A stretch of 8,950 nucleotides of DNA from PWQG01 sp041685555 (GTDB taxonomy: Bacteria > Pseudomonadota > Gammaproteobacteria > Pseudomonadales > Pseudohongiellaceae): positions 1 through 8,950 of the forward strand of contig JAWLFN010000110.1 of assembly GCA_041685555.1 (NCBI GenBank). Direction: 5' to 3'. Shown here piece by piece: positions 1-7,105 of this stretch. Numbering within the stretch: position 1 is the first letter of the stretch; every line of letters starts with the position of its first letter. The position numbers and the translations under genes are program-made. The notes under the pieces are model-generated. The model made no database searches. It saw nothing but the letters and a program-made list of their open reading frames with translations, and was not told the origin of the DNA.

Positions 1-264
1 CTGGCTGAAAGCCCCTCCGGGCGAAATCTGGCGCGCCCTGTCGCCGCGTTGTCGCGCTTGCCAAGGGCTGCGGCCATTGCCGGCGCACGACGCCTTGCGC
101 CAGAGCGCACCAGATTCCGCAGAGCAGCCATGGAGGGACGCATTGGTTCCCTCGCCGAGCGCTTGGGAGTCCGTTTTCGGGGGCCGGACAATGGCCGATC
201 CGCGCCCCGGTTTGCCGACCTGTCCGCCACCGGCCCAGCCACCACGCTCGGCATCGGAGGGTGA
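1..264. other. Unassigned left edge; possible 3' end of a plus-strand gene
   Basis: No gene can be assigned here. Two plus-strand frames are open from the window edge: frame 1 ends at the TGA at 262-264 and frame 2 ends at the TAA at 278-280. Frame 1 is arginine/alanine-rich and frame 2 proline-rich. Third-position G+C is similar in both, about 70% and 67% by hand count, so codon bias does not decide between them. A minus-strand frame is also open to the edge. The stretch lies just downstream of the 3' end of the minus-strand TPR gene, so a convergent plus-strand gene ending here is plausible. I recognise no domain in any frame. No hairpin followed by a T-run is visible between 264 and 286. 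Confidence 0.25.
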
Positions 265-285
265 TCACTCAGAACGATAATGCTG

Positions 286-1980
286 TCAATACAACCGTGA
301 GCGCTCCAGCTCCACATCGGCATTACGCCACAGCGTCTCGAACTGCCGCCACACAATATCTGCTTCGTGCTGTTTCCCCTGGGCCTCCAGTGCCTGCGCC
401 AGGCCAAAGGTGGCCCAGCCGTTGCGCTGGTTCCATTCCAGGTCGCGGCGGTAGATCGCTTCGGCGCGTTCGGCGTCGCCCGCTTCCAGCAGGGCGGCAC
501 CCAGGTACAGGCGCATGGACTGCGGCCAGTCCGGGGGTTCTGTGTAGTTGTTCTGGTCTTCCAGCTCCACGGCGCGTTCATAGGCGGCGATGGCGGCATC
601 CAGGTCACCGCGGGCCTCGGCGATCTCGCCTTCCAGGCCGGCGGCGGCCAGGCGCAGGATGTGGGAAACCGGGGTGGGGCCGGCGCTGGTCTGGTCGACG
701 CTTTCGTGCTCGGCCAGACGCCGGATTTCGGCCAGGGCGGCCTCGGCCCGGTCAACGTCGCCGATGTTGGCGCGCGCGCTGCCGGTCACGTATTGCCACA
801 TGCCGTCCAGGTAGGCCGTGCCGTCATGGGATTGCTGCTTCTCCAGGATCGTGTCCCACTGGCCGAAAATCTTGTCCACCAGCCAGGCAGAGACCACGCG
901 CTTCTGTCCGCGCCCTTGCGCGCCATCGGCCGGTACGCTGCTGGCTCCGGCCTCGGCGGTCTCGGCGGACAGCGCATGGTTGCCCTGCAGAGAGGCGGCA
1001 TAGCGCACGAAATCCTGGGCGTGACCGGAGTGGCTGCGGTGTGACAGCGGGTAGGTGCCGATCATCGGGAAATTGGTGTCGCCCCAGATATCGGCGAACT
1101 GAAGGTCCACTTCCTGGGAGCGGATGTTGGTGTTGATGGCCTTTTCATACTCACCCACGCGCAGATAGATGTGGCCGGGCATGTGCACCATATGCCCGGA
1201 AATCGGTGCGGTGCGCTCCAGTTTCTGGGCGGCCGGCATGGCCAGCTCCGGTTGCGTGGAGGCCTCCATCAGGTGGATGTACAGGTGATTGGCGCCCGGA
1301 TGATAGGGCTCCACTTGCATGGCCTGCTCCAGCGCGGATTGTGCGCGGGCCGTGCCGGGTCGGGCCGAGCCATCCTCGTTCCAGTAGTCCCAGCGGCCCA
1401 TCGACATATAGGCCGCCGCGTACAGGGAGGCAATGTCCGGATCGTCCGGATAGCGCTCATGCAACTCCGCCATGGCGTCCAGATAGGCGAAATCGCGTTC
1501 GCTGTCGTCGGGAATGGCGTCCTTGTTGTAGAGCACGTACAGCGCGCGGATCATGTCCTGCTCGCGCTCGCTGGCGTTGTCGATCAGTTCCATGGCCTGT
1601 TCGATGGCCTTGAGGCCTTCACCCTGGGGGTCATCGGGCATGTTGGCGTAGCGGCTGTTGGGGTTGGGGCCCATGGCATGGGCCATGCCGAACCAGACCA
1701 TCGGGGCATCGGGGTCATGGCGGGCCGCTTCCTGGTAGGACGCGATGGATTCCGGGAAGTAGAAGCTCCACGCCATGCGCAGCCCCTGGTCGAAGAACTG
1801 CTGCGCCCGCTCGGAATCCGTGGTGATCGGCCGGCTGTAGTCCCCGGAACCCGGCAGCTCCACCGCCAGCGGCTCGTTGTCGCCGGACTGGGCGATGGCC
1901 GCCGGCAGGGCGGCCAGTTGCAGCGAGCCGGCCACCAGCAGTGCCGTGCCTGCCCGTCGCAGCAATAGGTTTCTTCTCAT
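286..1980 (-). CDS. Exported tetratricopeptide-repeat protein, function unknown
   Basis: Encodes 564 aa. Residues 1-31 look like a Sec signal peptide: an MRRN..RR basic start, a hydrophobic core (TALLVAGSLQLAALPAAIA) and cleavage probably near AIA-QS, so the mature protein should be periplasmic or secreted. The start at 1980 is preferred over the upstream ATG at 2076 because it begins the signal peptide and has GGAG (plus coordinates 1989-1992) 8 nt upstream. Helical repeats of TPR type are visible at about 60-105 (FDQGL...SYQEAARHDPDAP), 210-285, and in at least two units near the C-terminus (AIAAYERAVELE; AEAIYRRDLEWN). The middle has histidine-rich blocks, NHLYIHLMEAS (231-241) and GHMVHMPGHIYLRVG (262-276). 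These match a widespread family of TPR proteins known to me only as uncharacterised. It likely acts as a scaffold, and metal or cofactor binding by the histidines is speculation. It is transcribed separately from nth, with a 118-bp gap. Confidence 0.85.
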   Translation of the reverse strand: MRRNLLLRRAGTALLVAGSLQLAALPAAIAQSGDNEPLAVELPGSGDYSRPITTDSERAQQFFDQGLRMAWSFYFPESIASYQEAARHDPDAPMVWFGMAHAMGPNPNSRYANMPDDPQGEGLKAIEQAMELIDNASEREQDMIRALYVLYNKDAIPDDSERDFAYLDAMAELHERYPDDPDIASLYAAAYMSMGRWDYWNEDGSARPGTARAQSALEQAMQVEPYHPGANHLYIHLMEASTQPELAMPAAQKLERTAPISGHMVHMPGHIYLRVGEYEKAINTNIRSQEVDLQFADIWGDTNFPMIGTYPLSHRSHSGHAQDFVRYAASLQGNHALSAETAEAGASSVPADGAQGRGQKRVVSAWLVDKIFGQWDTILEKQQSHDGTAYLDGMWQYVTGSARANIGDVDRAEAALAEIRRLAEHESVDQTSAGPTPVSHILRLAAAGLEGEIAEARGDLDAAIAAYERAVELEDQNNYTEPPDWPQSMRLYLGAALLEAGDAERAEAIYRRDLEWNQRNGWATFGLAQALEAQGKQHEADIVWRQFETLWRNADVELERSRLY

Positions 1981-2040
1981 GATCCGTTCTCCACCTGTTC
2001 TGATTGTGAATTCGTTCAGGATTCGAGTATAGAACGGATC
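1981..2040. repeat. Perfect 10-bp inverted repeat upstream of the TPR gene
   Basis: GATCCGTTCT at 1981-1990 and its exact reverse complement AGAACGGATC at 2031-2040 are separated by 40 bp. Read on the minus strand, the distal arm lies in the spacer and first base of the candidate -10 element. The proximal arm directly abuts the ATG and includes part of the Shine-Dalgarno GGAG. This could be a two-site operator. If transcription began further upstream, it could instead be an RNA stem hiding the ribosome-binding site. A chance repeat of this length so close to a start is unlikely but possible. Confidence 0.5.
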
Positions 2041-2055
2041 TGCATGACAAGTCAG
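2026..2055 (-). promoter_or_regulatory. Candidate sigma70 promoter for the TPR gene
   Basis: On the minus strand, CTGACT (plus 2050-2055; four of six matches to TTGACA) is followed after 18 bp by TATACT (plus 2026-2031; five of six matches to TATAAT). Transcription would begin near 2019 and give a leader of about 40 nt before the ATG at 1980. The -10 element touches one arm of the inverted repeat at 1981-2040. Confidence 0.45.
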
Positions 2056-2098
2056 TGGTCTGCGACATTCTGTCACTCACTGATTGATCTGCCGCAAA

Positions 2099-2731
2099 TC
2101 AGGCCGTCTTGTCCTTGAACTCACACAGGTCATGGATCACGCAGGCTGCGCATTTCGGTCGGCGCGCCGTGCAGATGTAGCGCCCGTGCAGGATCAGCCA
2201 GTGGTGGGCATCGAGCAGGTAGTCCTTCGGCACCACCCGCATCAGACGCTTTTCCACTTCCAGTACATTCTTGCCCTTTGCGATGCCGGTACGGTTGCTG
2301 ACCCGGAAGATATGGGTGTCGACCGCCATGGCCGGTTGGCGGTATGCGGTGTTCAATACCACGTTGGCCGTCTTGCGACCGACGCCGGGCAGGGCCTCCA
2401 GTGCCTCGCGGGTGGCCGGTACTTCGCCGCCATGACGCTCGATCAGTGCCTGGCAGGTTTTGATGATGTTCTCTGCCTTGCTGTTGTACAGGCCGATGGT
2501 CCGGATGTGTTCCTTCAATCCACCCAGGCCCAGATCCAGTATGGCCTGAGGCGTATTGGCGATCGGATACAGCCGCCGGGTGGCCTTGTTGACACCGACA
2601 TCGGTGGCCTGAGCGGACAGGATGACCGAGATCAGCAGTTCGAACACCGAACTGTATTCGAGCTCGGTGGTCGGCTCGGGGTTTTCCGCCTTGAGACGGC
2701 GGAAGATTTCTTCGCGCTTTTCCCGGTTCAT
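2099..2731 (-). CDS. nth: Endonuclease III (DNA glycosylase/AP lyase)
   Basis: Encodes 210 aa and aligns without gaps to E. coli Nth (211 aa) from the first residue, MNREKR against MNKAKR; this fixes the start at 2731 rather than the upstream 2776. The Shine-Dalgarno GGGAAG lies at plus 2740-2745. The enzyme excises oxidised pyrimidines and nicks the abasic site in base-excision repair. The helix-hairpin-helix LPGVGRKTA carries the catalytic lysine (Lys120 by alignment), and VDTHIFRV carries the catalytic aspartate (Asp138). The C-terminal iron-sulfur loop keeps all four cysteines in the pattern C-x6-C-x2-C-x5-C (187, 194, 197, 203). In many gammaproteobacteria nth sits next to rnf genes. Here the rnfB-like gene is on the same strand but separated by the kaiC-kaiB-GGDEF/EAL block, which reads divergently from nth. 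Confidence 0.97.
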   Translation of the reverse strand: MNREKREEIFRRLKAENPEPTTELEYSSVFELLISVILSAQATDVGVNKATRRLYPIANTPQAILDLGLGGLKEHIRTIGLYNSKAENIIKTCQALIERHGGEVPATREALEALPGVGRKTANVVLNTAYRQPAMAVDTHIFRVSNRTGIAKGKNVLEVEKRLMRVVPKDYLLDAHHWLILHGRYICTARRPKCAACVIHDLCEFKDKTA

Positions 2732-2798
2732 GGATGGGACTTCCCTGGTTGACGGATCCGGGCCGCAGTTTACCACGTCTGCCTGTACCCCGGTCTGC

Positions 2799-2828
2799 TT
2801 GCGCCAGGCGATGAGCGGGCGTTATGCT
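2799..2828 (+). promoter_or_regulatory. Weak candidate promoter for the kaiC-like operon
   Basis: In the 154-bp gap between the divergent nth and kaiC-like starts, TTGCGC (2799-2804) is followed after 18 bp by TATGCT (2823-2828). Three and four of six positions match the sigma70 consensus. It is the best pair I find by eye, but it is weak and could be fortuitous. No clear operator was seen. Confidence 0.25.
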
Positions 2829-2873
2829 GTCCGGTAATGATTGGATTACCCGATCATCAGGATCGGGATAACT

Positions 2874-2879
2874 GGAAGG
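2874..2879 (+). promoter_or_regulatory. Ribosome-binding site deciding the kaiC-like start
   Basis: GGAAGG lies 6 nt before the ATG at 2886. This favours 2886 over the in-frame TTG at 2841, which has no comparable Shine-Dalgarno. It also places the start just before the KaiC-type N-terminal sequence GTGIAGFDELTGGGLP. Confidence 0.7.
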
Positions 2880-2885
2880 CCGAGA

Positions 2886-4577
2886 ATGATCGAGAAAGCC
2901 GGAACCGGGATTGCCGGATTCGATGAGCTGACCGGCGGTGGTCTGCCCCGAGGCCGCGTCACTCTGTTGGAAGGGGGAGCTGGCACGGGAAAAACCATCA
3001 TGGCGCTGGAGTCACTGGTCCATGCGGCGCGAGAGCTGGATTAGCCGGGCGTATTCGTGGCCTTCGAGGAGCATGCCGGACGGATCAGGGAGAATGCGGC
3101 CAGCTTCGGCTGGCACCTGGATGAATTGTCCGAAAGCCAGTTGACCTTCATGGATTGCCAGCCATCCGTCGATCTCGTACAGACCGGCAGCTTTGACCTG
3201 CAAGGCCTGTTGGCCGGCCTGGGTGCCGTGGTTGAGCAGATCGGCGCCCGTCGCGTCGTGCTGGATGCCGTGGATACCCTGCTGGCCCTGTTACCGACAC
3301 GGCACGATATGCGCCGGGAGGTATATCGGGTGCATGAATGGTTGCTCGAGCGCAATCTCACCGCCATCGTCACCGCCAAGAATCAGCGTCAGGGCCATGT
3401 GCCGGCAGAGGCGGATCTGGACTTCATGCAGTTCATGGTCGACAGCGCGGTACAACTCCGTCACGAAGTGGTCGAGGGCATCTCTCAGCGTTCCCTGCGG
3501 GTGCTCAAGTATCGTGGTTCGGCGTTTGACGAGAACGCTGTGCCCTATGTGATCGGCCCTCACGGGCTGGAATTGGCTGGCAGCCTCCATGCAATGAGTC
3601 CACCGCTCAGGGTCAGTCGGGAGCGACTGTCCTCGGGGGTGCCGCGACTGGACAGTATGCTGGACGGCGGCTATTACCGCAGTGCCAGCATCCTGGTGAC
3701 CGGCGCCCCGGGCACGGCCAAGACGACGCTGGCCGGTGCCTTCATCGAGGCGGCCTGCCAGCGGGGCGAACGCACGTTGATGATCAGCTTCGATTCCCGG
3801 GTGGAGGAGATCGTGCGCAACCTGGGCTCGGTCGGGATCGATCTGCGGACGCCACTCGATCAGGGCACGCTGCGCATGGAGTCGGCCGGCGGCCTGGCCG
3901 GCAGCAGCGAGATCCAGCTGATGCGGATCCGTAAATGGGCGGAACAACACCAGGCGCGGTGTATTGCCATCGATCCAGCTTCGGCGCTGGCCAAGGCCGG
4001 CAACGCACTGCTGGCGCACAGCGTGATCCATCGACTGGTGGACTGGTGCAAGTCCCATGAGATCACGTTGATGACCACCAGTCTGCTGGACCGGGCTTCG
4101 GAAAGTGAAACCCACACTCCGCTACAGATCTCCACCATTGCCGATACCTGGATCCATCTGGATTACCGGGCGGAGTCGGGCGAGCGCAACCGCGGTCTGT
4201 CCATCATCAAGTCGCGGGGTACGGCGCATTCCAACCAGGTAAGGGAGTTGATTCTCAGTGCCGACGGGGTTGAACTGGCCGACGTCTATGCCGCCGGAGG
4301 CGAAGTGCTCATGGGAACGCTGCGCATGGAACGCGAGCGCGCCGAGGCACTGGCCCGGCGCAAGGCGCAGCAGGAACACCGCCAGTCCGTCGTGCGTCTG
4401 GAGGCGGAATCGAGAGAGCTGGAGCAGCGCATGTACGCCCTGGAAGAGAGCCTGCGGGGCAAGAATGAGGAGTTGCGGGAGGCGCGAGCCAATCAACAGA
4501 CCGTGGAACAGCTGCTCAGCGACACGGACGATCTGATACGAGACAAGCGGCGGGCGGGCCATGGCAGTAATGAGTGA
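2886..4577 (+). pseudogene. kaiC: KaiC-like double-domain RecA/DnaB-type ATPase, interrupted by an amber codon
   Basis: The frame is 563 codons, slightly longer than cyanobacterial KaiC (about 519 aa). Codon 53 (3042-3044) is TAG; everything after it is intact. Domain CI (about 1-245) has Walker A GGAGTGKT (30-37), the catalytic pair FEE (Glu61/Glu62) and a Walker B-like VVLDAVDTLLAL. Domain CII (about 250-480) has Walker A GAPGTAKT (273-280) and Walker B CIAIDPASALA. CII has FDS (302-304) where KaiC has the glutamate pair, so CII catalysis may be altered. ISTIADTW carries Ser416-Thr417, aligning with KaiC phosphosites Ser431/Thr432, and is followed by the conserved SGERNRGL and KSRGTAHSNQ. 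Residues from about 481 to the end form a charged, probably coiled-coil tail. KaiC-family proteins form ATP-driven hexamers that autophosphorylate and bind KaiB. As written, translation gives a 52-aa stub. Restart at GTG 3057 lacks an obvious Shine-Dalgarno and would lose the CI Walker A. The stop overlaps the kaiB start by 17 bp. Confidence 0.9.
3042..3044 (+). other. In-frame TAG inside the kaiC-like gene
   Basis: The reading frame runs ARELD, TAG, PGVFVAFEE. KaiC-family proteins typically read E-P-G-V-F-V-x-F-E-E here, so the codon was most likely GAG (Glu), one G-to-T change away. Both sides are in the same frame with no indel. Possible explanations are a recent nonsense mutation, a base-calling or oxidative-damage error, or suppression. 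Confidence 0.9.
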
Positions 4578-4863
4578 GGAGCTGGTTCATCTGAGGCTGT
4601 ATGTGTCCCGGGGATCCCCCAACTCCCGCATGGCGATGCGAAACATCGAAACGATCCGGCAGCAATATCTCGGGGACCGATGCAGACTGGAAGTGATCGA
4701 TCTGTTCGAGGAGCCGCTGCGGGCACTGGAAGATGGCGTGATGATGACGCCCATGCTGCTGCTGGTGTCCAGTGACCCACCCGTCAGCATCATCGGCAAT
4801 CTCAGTGACCCGACGCCGTTATTGCAGGCTCTGGAGGTGGCGCCTGATGAACGGACAGGGTGA
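4561..4863 (+). CDS. kaiB: KaiB-like thioredoxin-fold protein
   Basis: Encodes 100 aa. The N-terminal strand LRLYVSRGSPNS (11-22) matches the KaiB signature L-K-L-Y-V-A-G-x-T-P-N-S. Next come an alpha helix, the strand LEVIDLFEEP (43-52), and a C-terminal TPMLLL (63-68) with VSIIGNLSD (75-83), corresponding to the KaiB segments TPTL and IIGDLSD. KaiB binds KaiC in clock systems and changes fold to do so; in non-cyanobacterial kaiBC pairs its role is less clear. The start could be ATG 4561 or ATG 4570. I chose 4561 because it is first and overlaps the kaiC-like stop by 17 bp; neither has a strong Shine-Dalgarno. Translation is probably coupled to the upstream gene, so the amber codon there could reduce KaiB expression. 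The 3' end overlaps the next gene by 17 bp. Confidence 0.9.
   Translation: MAVMSEELVHLRLYVSRGSPNSRMAMRNIETIRQQYLGDRCRLEVIDLFEEPLRALEDGVMMTPMLLLVSSDPPVSIIGNLSDPTPLLQALEVAPDERTG
4833..4837 (+). promoter_or_regulatory. Ribosome-binding site deciding the GGDEF/EAL start
   Basis: GGAGG inside the end of kaiB lies 9 nt before ATG 4847. This selects 4847 over an upstream in-frame start at 4772, whose extra 25 residues are arginine-rich and are simply the kaiB sequence read out of frame. Confidence 0.75.
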
Positions 4864-7105
4864 CGAGCTGGCCGGACTGGTCGCCCAGCTTCGCGAGATC
4901 GAAGACCGTATTGTTGAACTGACCGGTGGGTCGGTCGATGCGGTGGTGGATCGACAGGGCAGACCCTGGCTGTTGAGCGATGCCCAGCAGGAATTGCGCG
5001 AGCGCAGTGAGCTGCAGCGTCGCTTCTCCGAGCAGCAGACCGCCCTTCTCAATGCGCTGCCCGCCCATATCGCTTTGCTGGATGCCCGCGGGAAGATCAT
5101 CGACGCCAATGAAGCCTGGCGCCACTTCGGTGCTTCCCATGGCATGGTCGACCCGGACAGCGGGGTCGGCAGCAACTATCTGGAGCTGTGTGACGCGGCG
5201 CCCGCGGACGTGGTTGAAGCGCATGAAACCGCCGCCGGCATCCGCGCGATTCTGGCCGGAGAGGCCGATTCTCTGTCCCTGGAATATCCCTGCCATGAGC
5301 CGGACAGGCCGCGCTGGTTCAATCTCGTGGCCGCCCCGTTGCGCTCGCATCCGCAGGGAGGGGTAGTGGTCATGCACATCGATATCACCGACCGCAAGCT
5401 GGCGGAACAGGACCTGCAACGCGCCGCCAGTCTGTTCCGGGCCAGCAATGATGGCGTGTTGATCACGGACCCGGACGGGGTCATTCGCGATGTCAATCCT
5501 GCCTACACCCGGATCTCCGGTTTCGGCAGCGAGGAGCTCGTGGGCCAGCGCGCCAGCGTGCATGCCGGGCTCAATGGGCCGGAAGTGGACCATGAAATCG
5601 AGCAGTCACTGGAAGCACGCGGTCACTGGTCCGGCGAGCTGCGGGACAGGCGCAAGAATGGTGATGTCTATGTGCAGAAGATGTCGGTTTCGGTTGTCAC
5701 CGGCGAGCACGGTCAGGTGCTCAACTACATCATCGTCGTCACTGATATCACCCGGATCAAGGCGCATCAGGCCGAGCTGGACAGGGTGGCTCACCATGAT
5801 GCGCTGACCGGGCTGCCCAACCGCAGGTTGATGACCGACCGCCTGGAACAGGCGCTGCGCTACGCGCGCCGGCACGGCGAAGCACTGGCAGTCTGCTATC
5901 TGGATCTGGACCACTTCAAGCCGATCAATGACCGCTGTGGGCATACGACGGGGGACCACGTGCTGATCGAGGTGGCGCGGCGGCTGGAAGTCGGCCTGCG
6001 GGAATCGGACACGATTTCTCGCATCGGTGGCGACGAGTTCGTCCTGTTGCTGCCGGGCATCGCGGGTATCGGGGAGGTGAGCCAGGTGCTGGATCGCCTT
6101 CTGGAGGCGCTGCAGAAGCCGCTGGAGGTGGACGGCCACACGGTCAGTGTGTCATCCAGCATCGGCGTGGCGCTGTTTCCGGAGGACGGCGAGGACGCCG
6201 ATACGCTGCTGCGGTTTGCCGACCAGGCCATGTATTCCGCCAAGGCCTCGGGACGTGATCGCCACCTCCGCTTTGACAGTAGGACATTGCGCCAGTCGGA
6301 AGCACGTCAATCCAGTCTGCAGTCCATCCTCGAAGGGTTGGATCAAAACCAGTTCATTCTGCATTACCAGCCCAAGGTGGACCTGCGGGACGGCAGTCTG
6401 GTCGGCGTGGAGGCACTGGTGCGCTGGCAGCATCCCGAACATGGACTGCTGTTGCCCGCCGAATTCATGGACTTCGTCATCGGCTCTGACCATGAAATCC
6501 GCTTCGGGGAGTATGTCCTGGAAATGGCACTGCAACAACTGACCCACTGGCAGGAACAGCAGCTGGAGCTGCAGGTCAGTGTGAACATCAGCGGTAATGA
6601 GCTGCGGCAATCGGGGCTGGCCGAGCGGATCACCAGCAGTCTGGCAAGACACGGAGGTATCCATCCCGCCCGGCTCGAGATCGAGGTGCTGGAGACGACG
6701 GCGATCAAGGACATCAGTCAGGTCCTGTTGACACTGTCCCTGTGCCGCGAGGCGGGTGTGCAGGTCTCGCTGGATGACTTTGGTACCGGTTATTCGTCAC
6801 TGACAGTGTTCCAGCGCCTGCCCGTGGACACGCTGAAGATCGATCAGAGTTTTGTCCGGGACATGCTGCAAGACAGCAATGACCGCAGCATTGTCGAGAG
6901 CGTCATCCATATGGCCCGGGCGTTCAATCGCAACGTGGTGGCCGAGGGCGTGGAGACCATGGAGCATGCTCGCGTACTGCTGAAAATGGGCTGTTTTCAG
7001 GTGCAGGGGTACGGCATCGCCCATCCCATGGAGCCCGATGCGATGCACGGCTGGCTCAGTGAGTGGCGCGGCCGGCGTTCCTGGGAGGCATTGACGCCCC
7101 GTTGA
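4847..7105 (+). CDS. PAS-PAS-GGDEF-EAL cyclic-di-GMP synthase/phosphodiesterase
   Basis: Encodes 752 aa with no membrane segment seen, so probably cytoplasmic. The leader 1-65 is helical and contains ELTGGSVDAVVD (24-35), resembling leaders of PAS sensor proteins. PAS 1 is at about 66-185 (ALPAHIALLDARGKIIDANEAW) and PAS 2 at about 192-312 (SNDGVLITDPDG...VTDITRIK). The GGDEF domain is at about 316-475, with intact GGDEF at 394-398 and an inhibitory-site motif RESD at 385-388, five residues upstream. The EAL domain is at about 495-740: EALVRW (522-527), VNISGNEL, LEIEVLETT, DDFGTGYSSL (643-652), K-I-D, and AEGVET (699-704). All expected metal and catalytic motifs appear present, so both c-di-GMP synthesis and hydrolysis are possible, with the PAS domains as sensors or partner-binding modules. 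The 17-bp overlap with kaiB implies a shared mRNA and function. Its end is 7 bp from the end of the convergent rnfB-like gene. Confidence 0.95.
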   Translation: MNGQGDELAGLVAQLREIEDRIVELTGGSVDAVVDRQGRPWLLSDAQQELRERSELQRRFSEQQTALLNALPAHIALLDARGKIIDANEAWRHFGASHGMVDPDSGVGSNYLELCDAAPADVVEAHETAAGIRAILAGEADSLSLEYPCHEPDRPRWFNLVAAPLRSHPQGGVVVMHIDITDRKLAEQDLQRAASLFRASNDGVLITDPDGVIRDVNPAYTRISGFGSEELVGQRASVHAGLNGPEVDHEIEQSLEARGHWSGELRDRRKNGDVYVQKMSVSVVTGEHGQVLNYIIVVTDITRIKAHQAELDRVAHHDALTGLPNRRLMTDRLEQALRYARRHGEALAVCYLDLDHFKPINDRCGHTTGDHVLIEVARRLEVGLRESDTISRIGGDEFVLLLPGIAGIGEVSQVLDRLLEALQKPLEVDGHTVSVSSSIGVALFPEDGEDADTLLRFADQAMYSAKASGRDRHLRFDSRTLRQSEARQSSLQSILEGLDQNQFILHYQPKVDLRDGSLVGVEALVRWQHPEHGLLLPAEFMDFVIGSDHEIRFGEYVLEMALQQLTHWQEQQLELQVSVNISGNELRQSGLAERITSSLARHGGIHPARLEIEVLETTAIKDISQVLLTLSLCREAGVQVSLDDFGTGYSSLTVFQRLPVDTLKIDQSFVRDMLQDSNDRSIVESVIHMARAFNRNVVAEGVETMEHARVLLKMGCFQVQGYGIAHPMEPDAMHGWLSEWRGRRSWEALTPR

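Noticed and set aside
261..1968. Long plus-strand open frames (261-1136, 367-1044, 1171-1968) opposite the TPR gene
   Set aside because: They are antisense shadows of a high-GC gene: arginine/glycine/proline-rich, without recognisable domains, while the minus-strand frame has a signal peptide and clear repeats.
2052..2083. TCAGTG/CACTGA inverted repeat downstream of nth as a terminator
   Set aside because: The stem is only 6 bp with a 20-nt loop and no following T-run in the direction of transcription.
3291..4562. Minus-strand open frames opposite the kaiC-like gene (3291-4115, 4122-4562)
   Set aside because: The plus strand carries clear Walker and KaiC motifs throughout; the antisense frames show no domain or ribosome-binding site.
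3057..4577. Treating 3057-4577 as an independent full gene starting at GTG
   Set aside because: That start falls in the middle of a KaiC CI domain, after its Walker A, and has no Shine-Dalgarno; the upstream 52 codons in the same frame complete the domain.
4802..6664. Minus-strand open frames opposite the GGDEF/EAL gene
   Set aside because: They are shadows of a gene with complete PAS, GGDEF and EAL signatures.
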